A stretch of 64,000 bases of DNA from Streptomyces sp. VRA16 Mangrove soil (lineage in GTDB: Bacteria; Actinomycetota; Actinomycetes; Streptomycetales; Streptomycetaceae). The notes under the pieces are model-generated. The model ran no database searches, was not told where the DNA came from, and saw only the letters and a list, made by a program, of their open reading frames with translations. The stretch lies in the NCBI RefSeq assembly GCF_017377775.1, contig NZ_JAFVLN010000009.1, positions 248,001-312,000 of the forward strand, in the 5' to 3' direction. Positions 8,530 to 16,704 of the stretch are shown one piece after another. How positions within the stretch are numbered: position 1 is the first letter of the stretch; every line of letters begins with the position of its first letter. The translations under genes were made by a program, and so were the position numbers.

Positions 8530-9135
8530 TTGCCTGAGCCCGCACCGCACCCCGACCAGCGGCCCGCCCGCGCGCCCCGCGCCGATGTGCGCCGCAACCG
8601 CGAGAAGCTGCTCGCGGCGGCCAGGTCCGCCTTCACCGCCGCCGACACCGCGGTGCCGCTCGAGTCGATCGCCCGCGCCGCGGGGGTCGGCATCGGCACC
8701 CTCTACCGGCACTTCCCGACCCGCGAGGCGCTCGTCGAGGCCGTCTACGCCGCGGAGCTCGACGCGGTCACCGAGAGCGCCGCGTCCCTCCTGGAGGAGC
8801 TGCCGCCCGAGGCCGCCCTGCGCGCGTGGATGGACCGGTACGCGGAACTGGTGTCGGCCAAGCGCGGCATGATCGGCGGACTCGGTGGCGGCTGGGCCCC
8901 GGGCCGCGGCGCGACCGTGTCGACACGGGAGCGGCTCACGGGCGCGATCGGCGCACTGCTCGAAGCGGGCGGGCGCGCCGGCACGCTCCGGCAGGACGTC
9001 GACCCGGACGATGTGATCACCCTGCTGCTCGGGGTGTTCCTGTCGACCGCCGCGGGCGACAGGACCGAGCGCACCCGGCAGTTGCTCGATCTGGTCGCCG
9101 ATGCCCTGCGCGCACCCGGCCCCCCTCCGGCCTGA
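8530..9135 (+). CDS. TetR family transcriptional regulator
   Basis: About 201 aa. The N-terminal helix-turn-helix is clear: RRNREKLLAAARSAFTAA, then LESIARAAGVGIGTLYRHFP. I prefer the TTG start at 8530, 8 nt after GGAGGAG, over an ATG at 8473 which has no ribosome site and would place both palindromes inside the gene. The C-terminal ligand domain is unclassified. Divergent from the aldo/keto reductase, with two copies of one palindrome in the shared promoter: probably an autoregulated repressor of that enzyme. Confidence 0.88.
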   Translation: MPEPAPHPDQRPARAPRADVRRNREKLLAAARSAFTAADTAVPLESIARAAGVGIGTLYRHFPTREALVEAVYAAELDAVTESAASLLEELPPEAALRAWMDRYAELVSAKRGMIGGLGGGWAPGRGATVSTRERLTGAIGALLEAGGRAGTLRQDVDPDDVITLLLGVFLSTAAGDRTERTRQLLDLVADALRAPGPPPA

Positions 9136-9324
9136 CCTGCGGCCCGCACCGAAAACGGGTCAACTGGTGCGATCCCGCCCGCTGTTCGGGAAGAGTTGTC
9201 CGCGATCTTTCCCGGGAATGTCCGTGATCCGTAACGGAGGGATCCGCAGCCCCCGATCCGTCGTCCTGCCTGTTGGTCGCAAGGTGACCGGGATCGGCGA
9301 GCAACTGGGCGAAAAGGGGCGGAC

Positions 9325-10083
9325 ATGGCGCGGCACGGCGGGCGGGGCTGGAACGGCAAGGTGCTCGGGGCGGCGCTCGGGGTGACGCTGCTCGCGACCG
9401 GCGCCTCGGTGTGGGCCGCGCAGGCCGGCGTCGCCGTCGGCACCCCGCCCAAGGCCTCCGCCCCGGCCACCCCGAAGCCGGTCGACACGACCATCGCGCA
9501 TGCCTCGGACGCCGGGGCGCGCGGCGTCAACATCACCATCGACGACGGCCCGGACCCCGAGTGGACCCCGCAGGTCCTCGCCGTTCTGAAGGAGTTCGGG
9601 GTGAAGGCGACGTTCTGCATGGTGGGGACGCAGGCGCAGGCCCACCCCGACCTCGTGCAGCAGGTCGTCGCGGCCGGGCACCGGCTCTGCGACCACTCGG
9701 TGTCGCACAACACCGGCATGGACAAGGCACCGGAGAGCTACCAGTCGAAGGAGATCCTCGACGCCGAGCGCATGATCACGAAGGCGTCCGGCGGCGTGCG
9801 GCCGATGTACTACCGGGCGCCGGGCGGCGCCTTCACCCCGTACAGCCGCAAGCTCGCCGCCGACCGGGGGATGCGGCCGCTGGGCTGGAACGTGGACACC
9901 AAGGACTTCGAACGCCCCGGCACGGACGCCATCGTCGCCACCGTCGAGCGGGAGCTGCCCAACGGGCCGACGCTGCTCTTCCACGACGCGGGCGGCGACC
10001 GGTCCCAGACCGTGGCGGCGCTGCGCCGGATCCTGCCCGAGCTCAAGGAGCAGGGCTACTCGTTCGGCTTCCCGGTGCGCTGA
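9325..10083 (+). CDS. Secreted polysaccharide deacetylase (NodB homology)
   Basis: 252 aa with a signal peptide or membrane anchor (residues about 11-35) and a NodB deacetylase domain. Motif 1 is TIDDGP with Asp73 and Asp74, motif 2 is DHSVSH (His124 and His128 as metal ligands), motif 3 is RAPGGAFTPY, and LLFHDAGG ends the core. All metal and catalytic residues are present, so it likely removes N- or O-acetyl groups from peptidoglycan, chitin or another wall polysaccharide outside the cell. The 3' end overlaps the convergent AraC gene by 41 bp. The 189-bp upstream region shows no clear promoter or riboswitch. Confidence 0.9.
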   Translation: MARHGGRGWNGKVLGAALGVTLLATGASVWAAQAGVAVGTPPKASAPATPKPVDTTIAHASDAGARGVNITIDDGPDPEWTPQVLAVLKEFGVKATFCMVGTQAQAHPDLVQQVVAAGHRLCDHSVSHNTGMDKAPESYQSKEILDAERMITKASGGVRPMYYRAPGGAFTPYSRKLAADRGMRPLGWNVDTKDFERPGTDAIVATVERELPNGPTLLFHDAGGDRSQTVAALRRILPELKEQGYSFGFPVR

Positions 10084-11098
10084 ACCCCTGCTCCCGGGCG
10101 GCCGCGAGCGCCTCTCGGTGGGCGGCCGGCCCCCGGCCGAACCAGCGCTTGCACGAGCGGGTGAGCACGCTCTGGTCGGAGTAGCCCAGGAGCCGGGCGA
10201 CGTGCGTCATGGTCAGGTCGGTGTCGCGGATGTAGCGCTCGGCGTTCTCCCTGCGGACCTGATCGACGAGTTCGTTGAAGGACACCCCCTCGGTGGCCAG
10301 GCGGCGCTGGACGGTGCGGGGGTGCATCGCGAACCGCTCCGCGACGAGGTCGAGCGTGGTCCGGCCGGTCGGCAGGAGCGGGCGCACCAGCCGTCGCACG
10401 CGCCCGGCCAGGCTGCGGTCGCGGCCGCCGACGACGGTCTCCAGGTAGTCGACGAGCGCGTGGTGGGCGAGGTGGTCCTGGCTCACCGGCCGGGCCAGGT
10501 CGGCGGTGCGCAGGGTGAATCCGGCGCGCGGCTCGCCGAAGCGCGCGGGACAGCCGTAGTAGTCCCGGTAGGCGTCCTCGGGGGTGACCGGGGCATGCGG
10601 GAAGTGCACGGCGAGCGGGCGGCGGTCGGGGCCCCACAGGCGCCGCAGAACAGCGATCACGACGCCGAGGGCCAGTTCGAGCGACTGCTGGTGCGCCGGG
10701 AGCCGGTCGACGAGGATCTCGAACTCGAAGAAGCACCGCTCCGGGTCGTCGAGCGGCTGCACCTCGACGCGGAGCGCGGGCGCGTAGGCGGCGAGGTACG
10801 TCTCGGCGATGGCGAAGCCCTCTCCGACCGTGGCCGCGGTGCGTACCGCGACGCCGACCGCCCCCAGGACGTCGATGTCCCGGCGCAGGGCGAGCCGACG
10901 GCCGAAGTCGGGGGTGCCGGTGACGGCCGCCGCCGTCTCGACCGCGCGGACATGACTCACGTACGGGATGAACGCGTCGGGGTTCCCGACGTCGTCCGGG
11001 TCGATCCCCGCGTGCCGCAGCAGTGGCTCGGGATCGGCTCCCAGTGCGCTGACGAGCTCGCGGTATCCGAGCAGACCGGTCCCCTGTATGACGCTCAC
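10043..11098 (-). CDS. AraC family transcriptional regulator
   Basis: About 351 aa: an N-terminal arabinose-binding-type domain (PF12625 kind, residues about 1-190) and a C-terminal AraC double helix-turn-helix (TTLDLVAERFAMHPRTVQRR ... MTHVARLLGYSDQSVLTRSC). Regulators of this layout (OruR/ArgR-like) often control fatty-acid or amino-acid catabolism. I chose GTG at 11098, with GAGG 2 nt upstream; a TTG at 11134 is also in frame but its TTGACA looks more like a -35 box than a start. Divergent from the acyl-CoA ligase, its most likely target. TCAAG recurs at 11103, 11131 and 11152, the last two 21 bp apart, a possible direct-repeat operator. Confidence 0.85.
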   Translation of the reverse strand: MSVIQGTGLLGYRELVSALGADPEPLLRHAGIDPDDVGNPDAFIPYVSHVRAVETAAAVTGTPDFGRRLALRRDIDVLGAVGVAVRTAATVGEGFAIAETYLAAYAPALRVEVQPLDDPERCFFEFEILVDRLPAHQQSLELALGVVIAVLRRLWGPDRRPLAVHFPHAPVTPEDAYRDYYGCPARFGEPRAGFTLRTADLARPVSQDHLAHHALVDYLETVVGGRDRSLAGRVRRLVRPLLPTGRTTLDLVAERFAMHPRTVQRRLATEGVSFNELVDQVRRENAERYIRDTDLTMTHVARLLGYSDQSVLTRSCKRWFGRGPAAHREALAAAREQGFSAPGSRTSSPAP

Positions 11099-11275
11099 GG
11101 CCTCAAGATCCGCCGCGATGTCGCAGAATGTCAAGAACTTGTCGTCTCAGATCAAGCCCTGCCGGCCGCGGCCGGGAGAACGTACCTACCGACAGCAACG
11201 CCGGCCGCACCGCACGCGGACGGCCCGGGCGGCTGTCGCGGACAAGCCGGTGGACTCGCACGAAAGAGGTCGATG

Positions 11276-12766
11276 GTGACCAATCTCGCCCGCAATCTGG
11301 TGCACACGGCGGGGGTTCACCCCGACCGTCCCGCGCTCCGGCTCGACGACCACGTGCTCGACTACCGGGGGCTCGACGAGCGCAGCGCCAGGGTCGCCGG
11401 CTGGCTCACCGAGCAGGGCGTCGCGCCGGGCGACCGGGTCGTCGTGATGCTGCCGAACATTCCGCAGTTCGCGGTGGTGTACTACGGCGCGCTGCGCGCC
11501 GGAGCCGTGGTCGTACCGATGAACCCGCTGCTCAAGACGGACGAGATCGCGTACGGGGCGGGCGACTGCGGGGCGCGGGCCGTCCTCACCTGGGCCGCGT
11601 CGGCGCAGCACGCGTCAGCCGCCGCCGAACGGCTCGGCATCCCCTGTGTCGACGTGACGGACGAGGCCTTCGCGGCGCTGCTCGGCTCCGTCGCCGCGCA
11701 GGCCGAGCCGGTGGAGCGCGCCGACGACGACCCGGCGGTGATCCTCTACACGTCGGGCACCACGGGCCGTCCCAAGGGCGCCGTCCTCACCCACGCCAAC
11801 CTCGGCAGCAACACCCGCACCGTGTCCCGGCTGCTCGGGCTCACGACGGAGGACACCGTCTTCGGCGGTCTGCCCTTCTTCCACGTCTTCGGCCAGACCT
11901 GCGGGCTGAACGCGGCCGTGCTGAACGGTGCCTGCGTGACGCTCCTGCCCCGTTTCGACGCCGCCGCCGCGCTGCGCATCCTGGCCCGCGACCGGGTCAC
12001 GCTGATGGAGGGCGTGCCCACCATGTTCGTGGCGCTGCTCGCCGCGGCGGAGGCGGCGGGCGGGGCGGGCGTGGACACCGTACGGGTCGCGGCGACCGGC
12101 GGTTCCGCGATGCCCGTCGACGTGCTGCACCGGTTCGAGGCCGCGTTCGGCTGCCCGGTCGTCGAGGGGTACGGCCTGTCGGAGACCGCGCCCGTGGTCA
12201 CGCTCGGCTCCGTCGACGGGGTCCGTAAGCCCGGCTCGATCGGCACGCCGGTCGAGGGCGTCGAGGTGCGGCTGATCGACGACGAGGGCAAGGACGTCGC
12301 CGAGGGCGAGGTCGGCGAGATCGCGGTCCTGGGGCCGAACGTCATGTCCGGCTACTGGAACCGCCCCGAGGCCGACGCGGCGGCCTTCGTGGACGGCTGG
12401 TTCCGCACCGGTGACCTGGCCCGCCGCGACGAGGACGGCCACTACTTCATCGTCGACCGCAAGAAGGACATGATCATCCGGGGTGGCTACAACGTCTACC
12501 CGCGCGAGATCGAGGAGGTGCTGTACACCCACCCCGCGGTCGCCGAGGCGGCCGTGGTCGGTGTGCCGCACGAGCTGCACGGCGAGGAGGTCACCGCGGT
12601 GGTGACCCCGCGCCCCGACGCCACCGTCACGGCGCAGGAGCTCATCGAGTACGTCAAGGCGCGCGTCGCGCCGTACAAGTACCCGCGGGTCGTCCGGCTC
12701 GTCGACGCCCTGCCCAAGGGCCCGACCGGCAAGATCCTCAAGCGGGAGCTCACCGGCCGGACGTGA
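11276..12766 (+). CDS. Long-chain fatty-acid--CoA ligase / AMP-dependent synthetase
   Basis: About 496 aa member of the acyl-adenylate-forming superfamily; it activates a carboxylic acid with ATP and joins it to CoA. The core motifs are complete: ILYTSGTTGRPKGAVLTH (P-loop, A3), GYGLSETAP (A5), GWFRTGDL (A7), DRKKDMIIRGGYNVYP (A8) and LPKGPTGKILKREL with the A10 lysine. I take GTG at 11276, giving 6 nt from GAGG; the ATG one codon earlier has only 3 nt. The chain length of the substrate cannot be read from sequence. It is probably controlled by the divergent AraC protein and converges with the catalase across a hairpin terminator. Confidence 0.9.
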   Translation: MTNLARNLVHTAGVHPDRPALRLDDHVLDYRGLDERSARVAGWLTEQGVAPGDRVVVMLPNIPQFAVVYYGALRAGAVVVPMNPLLKTDEIAYGAGDCGARAVLTWAASAQHASAAAERLGIPCVDVTDEAFAALLGSVAAQAEPVERADDDPAVILYTSGTTGRPKGAVLTHANLGSNTRTVSRLLGLTTEDTVFGGLPFFHVFGQTCGLNAAVLNGACVTLLPRFDAAAALRILARDRVTLMEGVPTMFVALLAAAEAAGGAGVDTVRVAATGGSAMPVDVLHRFEAAFGCPVVEGYGLSETAPVVTLGSVDGVRKPGSIGTPVEGVEVRLIDDEGKDVAEGEVGEIAVLGPNVMSGYWNRPEADAAAFVDGWFRTGDLARRDEDGHYFIVDRKKDMIIRGGYNVYPREIEEVLYTHPAVAEAAVVGVPHELHGEEVTAVVTPRPDATVTAQELIEYVKARVAPYKYPRVVRLVDALPKGPTGKILKRELTGRT

Positions 12767-12767
12767 C

Positions 12768-12798
12768 GGCCGGGGCGGCAGCGGCGCCGCCCCCGGCC
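12768..12798. terminator. Bidirectional hairpin terminator
   Basis: GC-rich hairpin between convergent acyl-CoA ligase and catalase genes: the arms GGCCGGGGCGG and CCGCCCCCGGCC pair with one bulged base around an 8-nt loop. There is no U-tract, as is common in Streptomyces. Confidence 0.7.
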
Positions 12799-12802
12799 CG
12801 GT

Positions 12803-14266
12803 CTAGCTGTCGGTTTTGGCGCGCACCCCTTGCTCGATGCGCTCGCCGACCGACTTGTCGATGTTCTTCCAGTAGGTGAACGCGCGGGCCAGCACCGGCT
12901 CGCTCACCCTGTTCAGCAGGTGCCCGACGACGTTGTCCACGAGCCGGTCGCGGGCGGCGTCGTCGAGGACCTCGCGGACCATGGTGCCCGCCTGGCCCCA
13001 GTCGTCGTCCTCGGGGTGGTCGACGTAGGCGGTCCGGGTGATGTCGCCGTCCGCTGACCAGCTGGGCGGGGTGCCGTGGCGGTCGGTGTCCGCCGCGGGG
13101 CCGCCCTTGGAGTTCGGCGCGTACACCGGGTCCTCGGTCTTGCGGTAGGCCATCGCGCCGTCCTTGGAGTACGTGTGGACGGGCGCGACGGGGGCGTTGA
13201 CCGGGAGCTGCTGGTAGTTGCCGCCGATCCGGTGGCGGTGCGCGTCGGCGTAGGAGAACAGCCGGCCGAGCAGCATCCGGTCGGGGCTGGGGCCGATGCC
13301 GGGGACGAAGTTGTTGGGCTGGAACGCCGCCTGTTCGATCTCGGCGTGGTTGTCCGTGGGGTTGCGGTCCAGGGTCATCCGGCCGACCTCGATCAGTGGA
13401 TAGTCCGCGTGCGGCCACACCTTGGTCAGGTCGAACGGGTTGAAGCGGTACCCGGGGGCGTCGTCGTACGGCATGACCTGCACGAACAGCCGCCAGCTCG
13501 GGAAGTCGCCGTCGCGGATGTGCTCGAAGAGGTCACGGGTGTGGAAGTCGGTGTCGACCGAGCACATCCGGTCGGCCTCGTCCTGCGTGAAGAACTCGAT
13601 GCCCTGCTCGGTCTTGAAGTGGTACTTCACCCAGAACCGCTCGCCCTGCGCGTTGATCCACATGTACGTGTGCGAGGTGTAGCCGTTCATGTGGCGCCAG
13701 GTCCGCGGGATGCCGCGGTCCCCCATCAGCCAGGTGACCTGGTGGGCGGATTCCGGCGACAGGGTCCAGAAGTCCCACTGCATGTCGTGGTCGCGCAGGT
13801 TGTTGTCCGCGCGGCGCTTCTGGGACCGGATGAAATGCTGGAACTTCATCGGGTCCTTCACGAAGAAGACCGGGGTGTTGTTCCCCACCATGTCGTAGTT
13901 GCCCTCGGTGGTGTAGAACTTCACCGCGAATCCGCGCGGGTCGCGCCAGGTGTCCGGGCTGCCGCGCTCACCGGCGACGGTGGAGAACCTGGCGACCAGA
14001 TCGGTCCGGGTCCCCGGCTGGAAGAGCGCCGCTTTCGTGTACGCGCTCACGTCCGCGGTGACCTCGAAGCGACCGAACGCTCCGCTTCCCTTGGCGTGTG
14101 GCTGCCGCTCGGGAATCCGTTCCCGGTTGAACTGTGCCATCTGCTCGATCAGATAGGAGTCCTGCAGCAGAATCGGGCCGCCTGCCCCGACCGTGAGCGA
14201 GTGTTCATCGCTTTCGACCGGAGCGCCGGAATCCGTGGTGGTCGCCTTGCCTGTGACCTCACTCAT
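12803..14266 (-). CDS. Monofunctional haem catalase
   Basis: 487 aa, the size of clade 3 small-subunit catalases; it disproportionates hydrogen peroxide. The distal His57 (ERQPHAKGSGAFG), the active-site asparagine in MVGNNTPVFFVKD and the proximal haem ligand Tyr in RLFSYADAHRHRIG are all present. ATG at 14266 fits the family N-terminus; a GAAAGG sequence lies about 12 nt upstream. An open frame extends upstream to 14554 but carries no catalase homology. Transcribed alone; no FurA/CatR-type regulator gene is adjacent. Confidence 0.95.
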   Translation of the reverse strand: MSEVTGKATTTDSGAPVESDEHSLTVGAGGPILLQDSYLIEQMAQFNRERIPERQPHAKGSGAFGRFEVTADVSAYTKAALFQPGTRTDLVARFSTVAGERGSPDTWRDPRGFAVKFYTTEGNYDMVGNNTPVFFVKDPMKFQHFIRSQKRRADNNLRDHDMQWDFWTLSPESAHQVTWLMGDRGIPRTWRHMNGYTSHTYMWINAQGERFWVKYHFKTEQGIEFFTQDEADRMCSVDTDFHTRDLFEHIRDGDFPSWRLFVQVMPYDDAPGYRFNPFDLTKVWPHADYPLIEVGRMTLDRNPTDNHAEIEQAAFQPNNFVPGIGPSPDRMLLGRLFSYADAHRHRIGGNYQQLPVNAPVAPVHTYSKDGAMAYRKTEDPVYAPNSKGGPAADTDRHGTPPSWSADGDITRTAYVDHPEDDDWGQAGTMVREVLDDAARDRLVDNVVGHLLNRVSEPVLARAFTYWKNIDKSVGERIEQGVRAKTDS

Positions 14267-14726
14267 GGGGTGTGCGCGCCTTTCGACGGGGATGTTCTCT
14301 GCCTCTGAAGGGCCTCTCCCATCCTGCGTGCCCTTTCGTGACACGGCCATTCGTCGGAATCGCCTCCCCGCCTGTACCGGCCGGTAGCGGCGAGGGCCGT
14401 TCGGCCCCTGTGGCGGCGGACCGTGACACGAGTACGGTGCGCACGCGAGGCCGGGCCCGGAAGGACGGGCCTGCTCGGGGCGTCGCTTGGGCAGACAGGC
14501 GACGGTCCGTCGATGATGCGGGACCATCGACGGCCGCGCGTCCGACCGGTTCATGTCGTCGGCGGCCGGCCGGGCGCGTCCCGGCCTCTCCCACGGGCCA
14601 CCGCACCCCCGTCCGTCCCTGCGTCCGTGCCCCGGTAGCGAGCGGCGCCTCGGGGTACTCGTCCCCTCTCATGCCCGCGTCGCGGCCCCGGCCGCGACCG
14701 ATCCGGAGAAGTGGGAGGTGACCGCC
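14267..14726. other. Divergent intergenic region between catalase and membrane-protein operon
   Basis: 460 bp, unusually long for this window. I see no convincing gene. GGGTAC at 14653-14658 matches the -10 of Streptomyces SigB-type stress promoters (GNNT-N14-16-GGGTAY) and would start the following operon about 60 nt before its GTG, but the -35 is poor. A stress sigma factor would suit both neighbours; this is inference. Confidence 0.4.
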
Positions 14727-15155
14727 GTGCCGGACACCCGGCAGCATGCCGAAGCGGAGCGCCGCGACATCGGTCAGGAACCGGTCGGTGAACTGGTCCA
14801 GCGGGCCTCGCACCAGCTGACCGAGCTGGTGCGGGGCGAACTCCGCCTGGCCCAGGCGGAGATGAAGGAGAAGGGCAGGCGTTACGGCAGGGGGTCGGGA
14901 ATGTTCGGCGGCGCGGGCGTCGTCGGGTTCCTGATGCTGCAGGCGCTGGTGGCCGCCGCTGTCGCCGGACTGGCCGTCGCGCTGCCGGTCTGGGCGGCCG
15001 CGCTGATCGTCGCCGGTGTGCTCGGTGCGATCGCCGCGGTACTGACCGCCCGCGGCAGGCGCCAGTTCGGCCGGGCCGCGCCGCCGACCCCCGCCCGGAC
15101 CGTCGAGAACCTCAAGGCCGATGTGGCCGAGATCAAGGAGAGTGCACGCCGATGA
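14727..15155 (+). CDS. Phage-holin-like membrane protein (DUF1469/Phage_holin_3_6)
   Basis: 142 aa. An N-terminal amphipathic helix (residues about 10-55, QRASHQLTELVRGELRLAQA) is followed by two hydrophobic helices at roughly 60-110 separated by a short turn, and a basic tail. This is the layout of the Phage_holin_3_6 family common in actinomycetes; it is not a phage lysis protein here. GTG start with GGGAGG upstream. Overlaps the next gene by 4 bp (ATGA), so the two are translationally coupled. Role is probably in the envelope or stress response; unproven. Confidence 0.82.
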   Translation: MPDTRQHAEAERRDIGQEPVGELVQRASHQLTELVRGELRLAQAEMKEKGRRYGRGSGMFGGAGVVGFLMLQALVAAAVAGLAVALPVWAAALIVAGVLGAIAAVLTARGRRQFGRAAPPTPARTVENLKADVAEIKESARR

Positions 15156-15448
15156 CACCGCCCGCGCACGACCGGCCGACCGCGGCCGCCCCCGAGGAGC
15201 TGCGCGCACAGATCGAGCGGACCCGGGCCGACCTGGGCGACACGGTCGAGGCCCTCGCGGCCAAGGCCGACGTCAAGGGCCGCGCCAAGGACAAGGCCGC
15301 ACAGGTGAAGGACCAGGTGCGGGAGCAGGCGGCCGCCGGGGCCGAGGCGGCGCGGGAGCACCGTGTCGTCCTCGTCGCGACCGCCGTCTGCACCGTGTCC
15401 GCCGGAGCCCTCGCGCTGTGGCTGACGCTGCGCCACCGCAAGCGCTGA
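15152..15448 (+). CDS. DUF3618 domain small membrane protein
   Basis: 98 aa. The N-terminal half is the DUF3618 motif PEELRAQIERTRADLGDTVE, which is highly charged and helical, followed by KADVKGRAKDKAAQVKDQV and one C-terminal membrane helix (about residues 72-92). It starts inside the stop codon of the preceding gene. DUF3618 and the holin-like protein are very often paired in actinomycetes, suggesting a shared envelope function that is not yet defined. Confidence 0.85.
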   Translation: MTPPAHDRPTAAAPEELRAQIERTRADLGDTVEALAAKADVKGRAKDKAAQVKDQVREQAAAGAEAAREHRVVLVATAVCTVSAGALALWLTLRHRKR

Positions 15449-15544
15449 ACCGCCACCGAATTCAGTTCGTTGATTGGGGGTTCGATTCCGGGGCACCTGA
15501 ACTGCGTCGGACGAGACAGGAATTCTAGAGGCAAGGAGTGTCTC

Positions 15545-15832
15545 ATGGCGGGATTCGGCAACTCTTCGACCGCTTCCTCGGGCTCACGGACCAATGGATT
15601 CGCGGTCGCCGGCCTGGTGTGCGGAATCGTCGGAATCTTTTTCCTCAACATCGTTCTGGGCCCGCTGGCCATTGTCTTCGGTGTCCTGGGCCTGCGTCAG
15701 GCAGCGGCCAAGGGTGGCACCGGAATGGCGAAGTCAGCCGTCGTTCTCGGTATCGTCGATCTCGTCATCTTCGGCGTGCTGCTCGCGGTGGCCGCGTCCT
15801 CCGGCGGATTCACCTGGTACGTGGGCGGCTGA
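15545..15832 (+). CDS. DUF4190 domain membrane protein
   Basis: 95 aa with two membrane helices (residues about 18-50 and 62-85) in the DUF4190 pattern FAVAGLVCGIVGIFF ... GPLAIVFGVLGLRQA. ATG with AAGGAG upstream. The 96-bp gap from the preceding gene has its own AT-rich region around 15453-15530, so it may have its own promoter. A strong hairpin terminator follows 10 bp after the stop. Function unknown. Confidence 0.8.
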   Translation: MAGFGNSSTASSGSRTNGFAVAGLVCGIVGIFFLNIVLGPLAIVFGVLGLRQAAAKGGTGMAKSAVVLGIVDLVIFGVLLAVAASSGGFTWYVGG

Positions 15833-15842
15833 CGTGAACGCC

Positions 15843-15870
15843 GGCCCGCCGCTTTCCGCGGCGGGCCTTT
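15843..15870 (+). terminator. Rho-independent terminator
   Basis: Perfect 10-bp stem GGCCCGCCGC / GCGGCGGGCC with a 5-nt loop followed by TTT, 10 bp after the stop of the DUF4190 gene. Confidence 0.9.
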
Positions 15871-15952
15871 ACCCTTCTCTTTACAGACCCCTTTTCCGAT
15901 CGCCTTCCAGCCGTATCTCCGGCCACTTTTCCGGTGGGTTTTCCGGTGGGTT

Positions 15953-16615
15953 TCAGTCACCCTCACGCACGCCCTGCACATAGCGCAGCCACGGCCGTAC
16001 GTCCCCGCTCCCCCGCACGCCGAACCCGGCGTCGGCGACGAGCCGGTCCAGCGCGTCGACGGCGTTGTGCGCCATCTCGGGGGCGGTCGCCGCGCTCACG
16101 GCGTGCCGCAGCAGCCGGCTGCGCGGGGGCCGGAAGTCGGCGACCAGGAGACGTCCGCCGGGACGCAGGACCCGATGGATCTCGCGCATCGCCTCGGCCC
16201 GTACCTCTTCAGGGATGTGGTGCACGGCGAGGCTGGTGACGGCGACGTCGAACCGGCCGTCCTCGTAAGGGAGTTGCTGGGCCACCCCGATGTCGTACGA
16301 GCATCCGGGCTCGCGGGTACGCCGCCGGGCGTAGGCGACGAGCGACTCGGACGGGTCGACGCCGACGACCGTGCCGCCCGGCCCGACCGTACGGGCCATA
16401 CGTCGGCTCAGATACCCCGTTCCACTGCCGACGTCGAGGACGGCGTCGCCGGGGCGGGCGCCGCTCAGGGCGGCGAGACGCCAGTAGGCGCGCGGTCGCA
16501 GGCCGGCGAAGCAGACGGCCCCGCACAGTTCGTAACCGCGGGGATGGTCGAGCGTGAGCCCTACGGCGTCCTGCCGATGAGCCCCTTCATGTTGGAGCAG
16601 TCGCCCAAGTCCCAT
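15953..16615 (-). CDS. Class I SAM-dependent methyltransferase
   Basis: 220 aa UbiE/Methyltransf_11-type protein. Motif I is VLDVGSGTGYLSRRMA (SAM binding), followed by VVGVDPSESLVAYARRR, the DVAVTSLAVHHIPEE acidic strand and VLRPGGRLLVADF. Substrate unknown. It is divergent from a TetR regulator and separated by two palindromic sites, one ending 12 bp from its start codon, so expression is probably repressed by that protein. Just beyond its 3' end TTTTCCGGTGGG is directly repeated. Confidence 0.85.
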   Translation of the reverse strand: MGLGRLLQHEGAHRQDAVGLTLDHPRGYELCGAVCFAGLRPRAYWRLAALSGARPGDAVLDVGSGTGYLSRRMARTVGPGGTVVGVDPSESLVAYARRRTREPGCSYDIGVAQQLPYEDGRFDVAVTSLAVHHIPEEVRAEAMREIHRVLRPGGRLLVADFRPPRSRLLRHAVSAATAPEMAHNAVDALDRLVADAGFGVRGSGDVRPWLRYVQGVREGD

Positions 16616-16626
16616 GGGAATCCTCC

Positions 16627-16646
16627 TACTTAGTGGAGACTAAGTA
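16627..16646. promoter_or_regulatory. TetR-type operator A (methyltransferase side)
   Basis: TACTTAGT-GGAG-ACTAAGTA: perfect 8-bp inverted repeat with a 4-nt spacer, between the divergent methyltransferase and TetR genes. The AT-rich arms stand out against the GC-rich background. Confidence 0.85.
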
Positions 16647-16657
16647 CATGCCGACGA

Positions 16658-16675
16658 GCTTAGTCACGACTAAGT
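16658..16675. promoter_or_regulatory. TetR-type operator B (regulator side)
   Basis: Second copy with core CTTAGT-CACG-ACTAAG, a perfect 6-bp inverted repeat, 30 bp (centre to centre) from operator A. It lies just upstream of the -10 element TACGAT of the TetR gene, so it fits autoregulation. Confidence 0.8.
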
Positions 16676-16704
16676 AGCGGCGGCAAGAGGTCTACGATGG
16701 CGTC

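Noticed and set aside
6237..8699. An 820-codon minus-strand open frame
   Set aside because: Runs across three genuine genes and both intergenic regions in the wrong frame; low-complexity arginine-rich translation.
9136..9324. Possible riboswitch upstream of the polysaccharide deacetylase
   Set aside because: Cell-wall enzyme genes in Streptomyces can carry ydaO-type leaders, but I could not find the conserved helices or motifs.
14272..14721. Open frame of 149 codons between catalase and the membrane-protein operon
   Set aside because: No family resemblance, no ribosome site and poor codon bias; treated as intergenic.
15478..15505. GGTTCGATTCCGGGGC resembling a tRNA T-arm
   Set aside because: The stem is not fully complementary and no acceptor, D or anticodon arm surrounds it; one chance match in 64 kb is expected. 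It could be an old attachment-site fragment, but no integrase is nearby.
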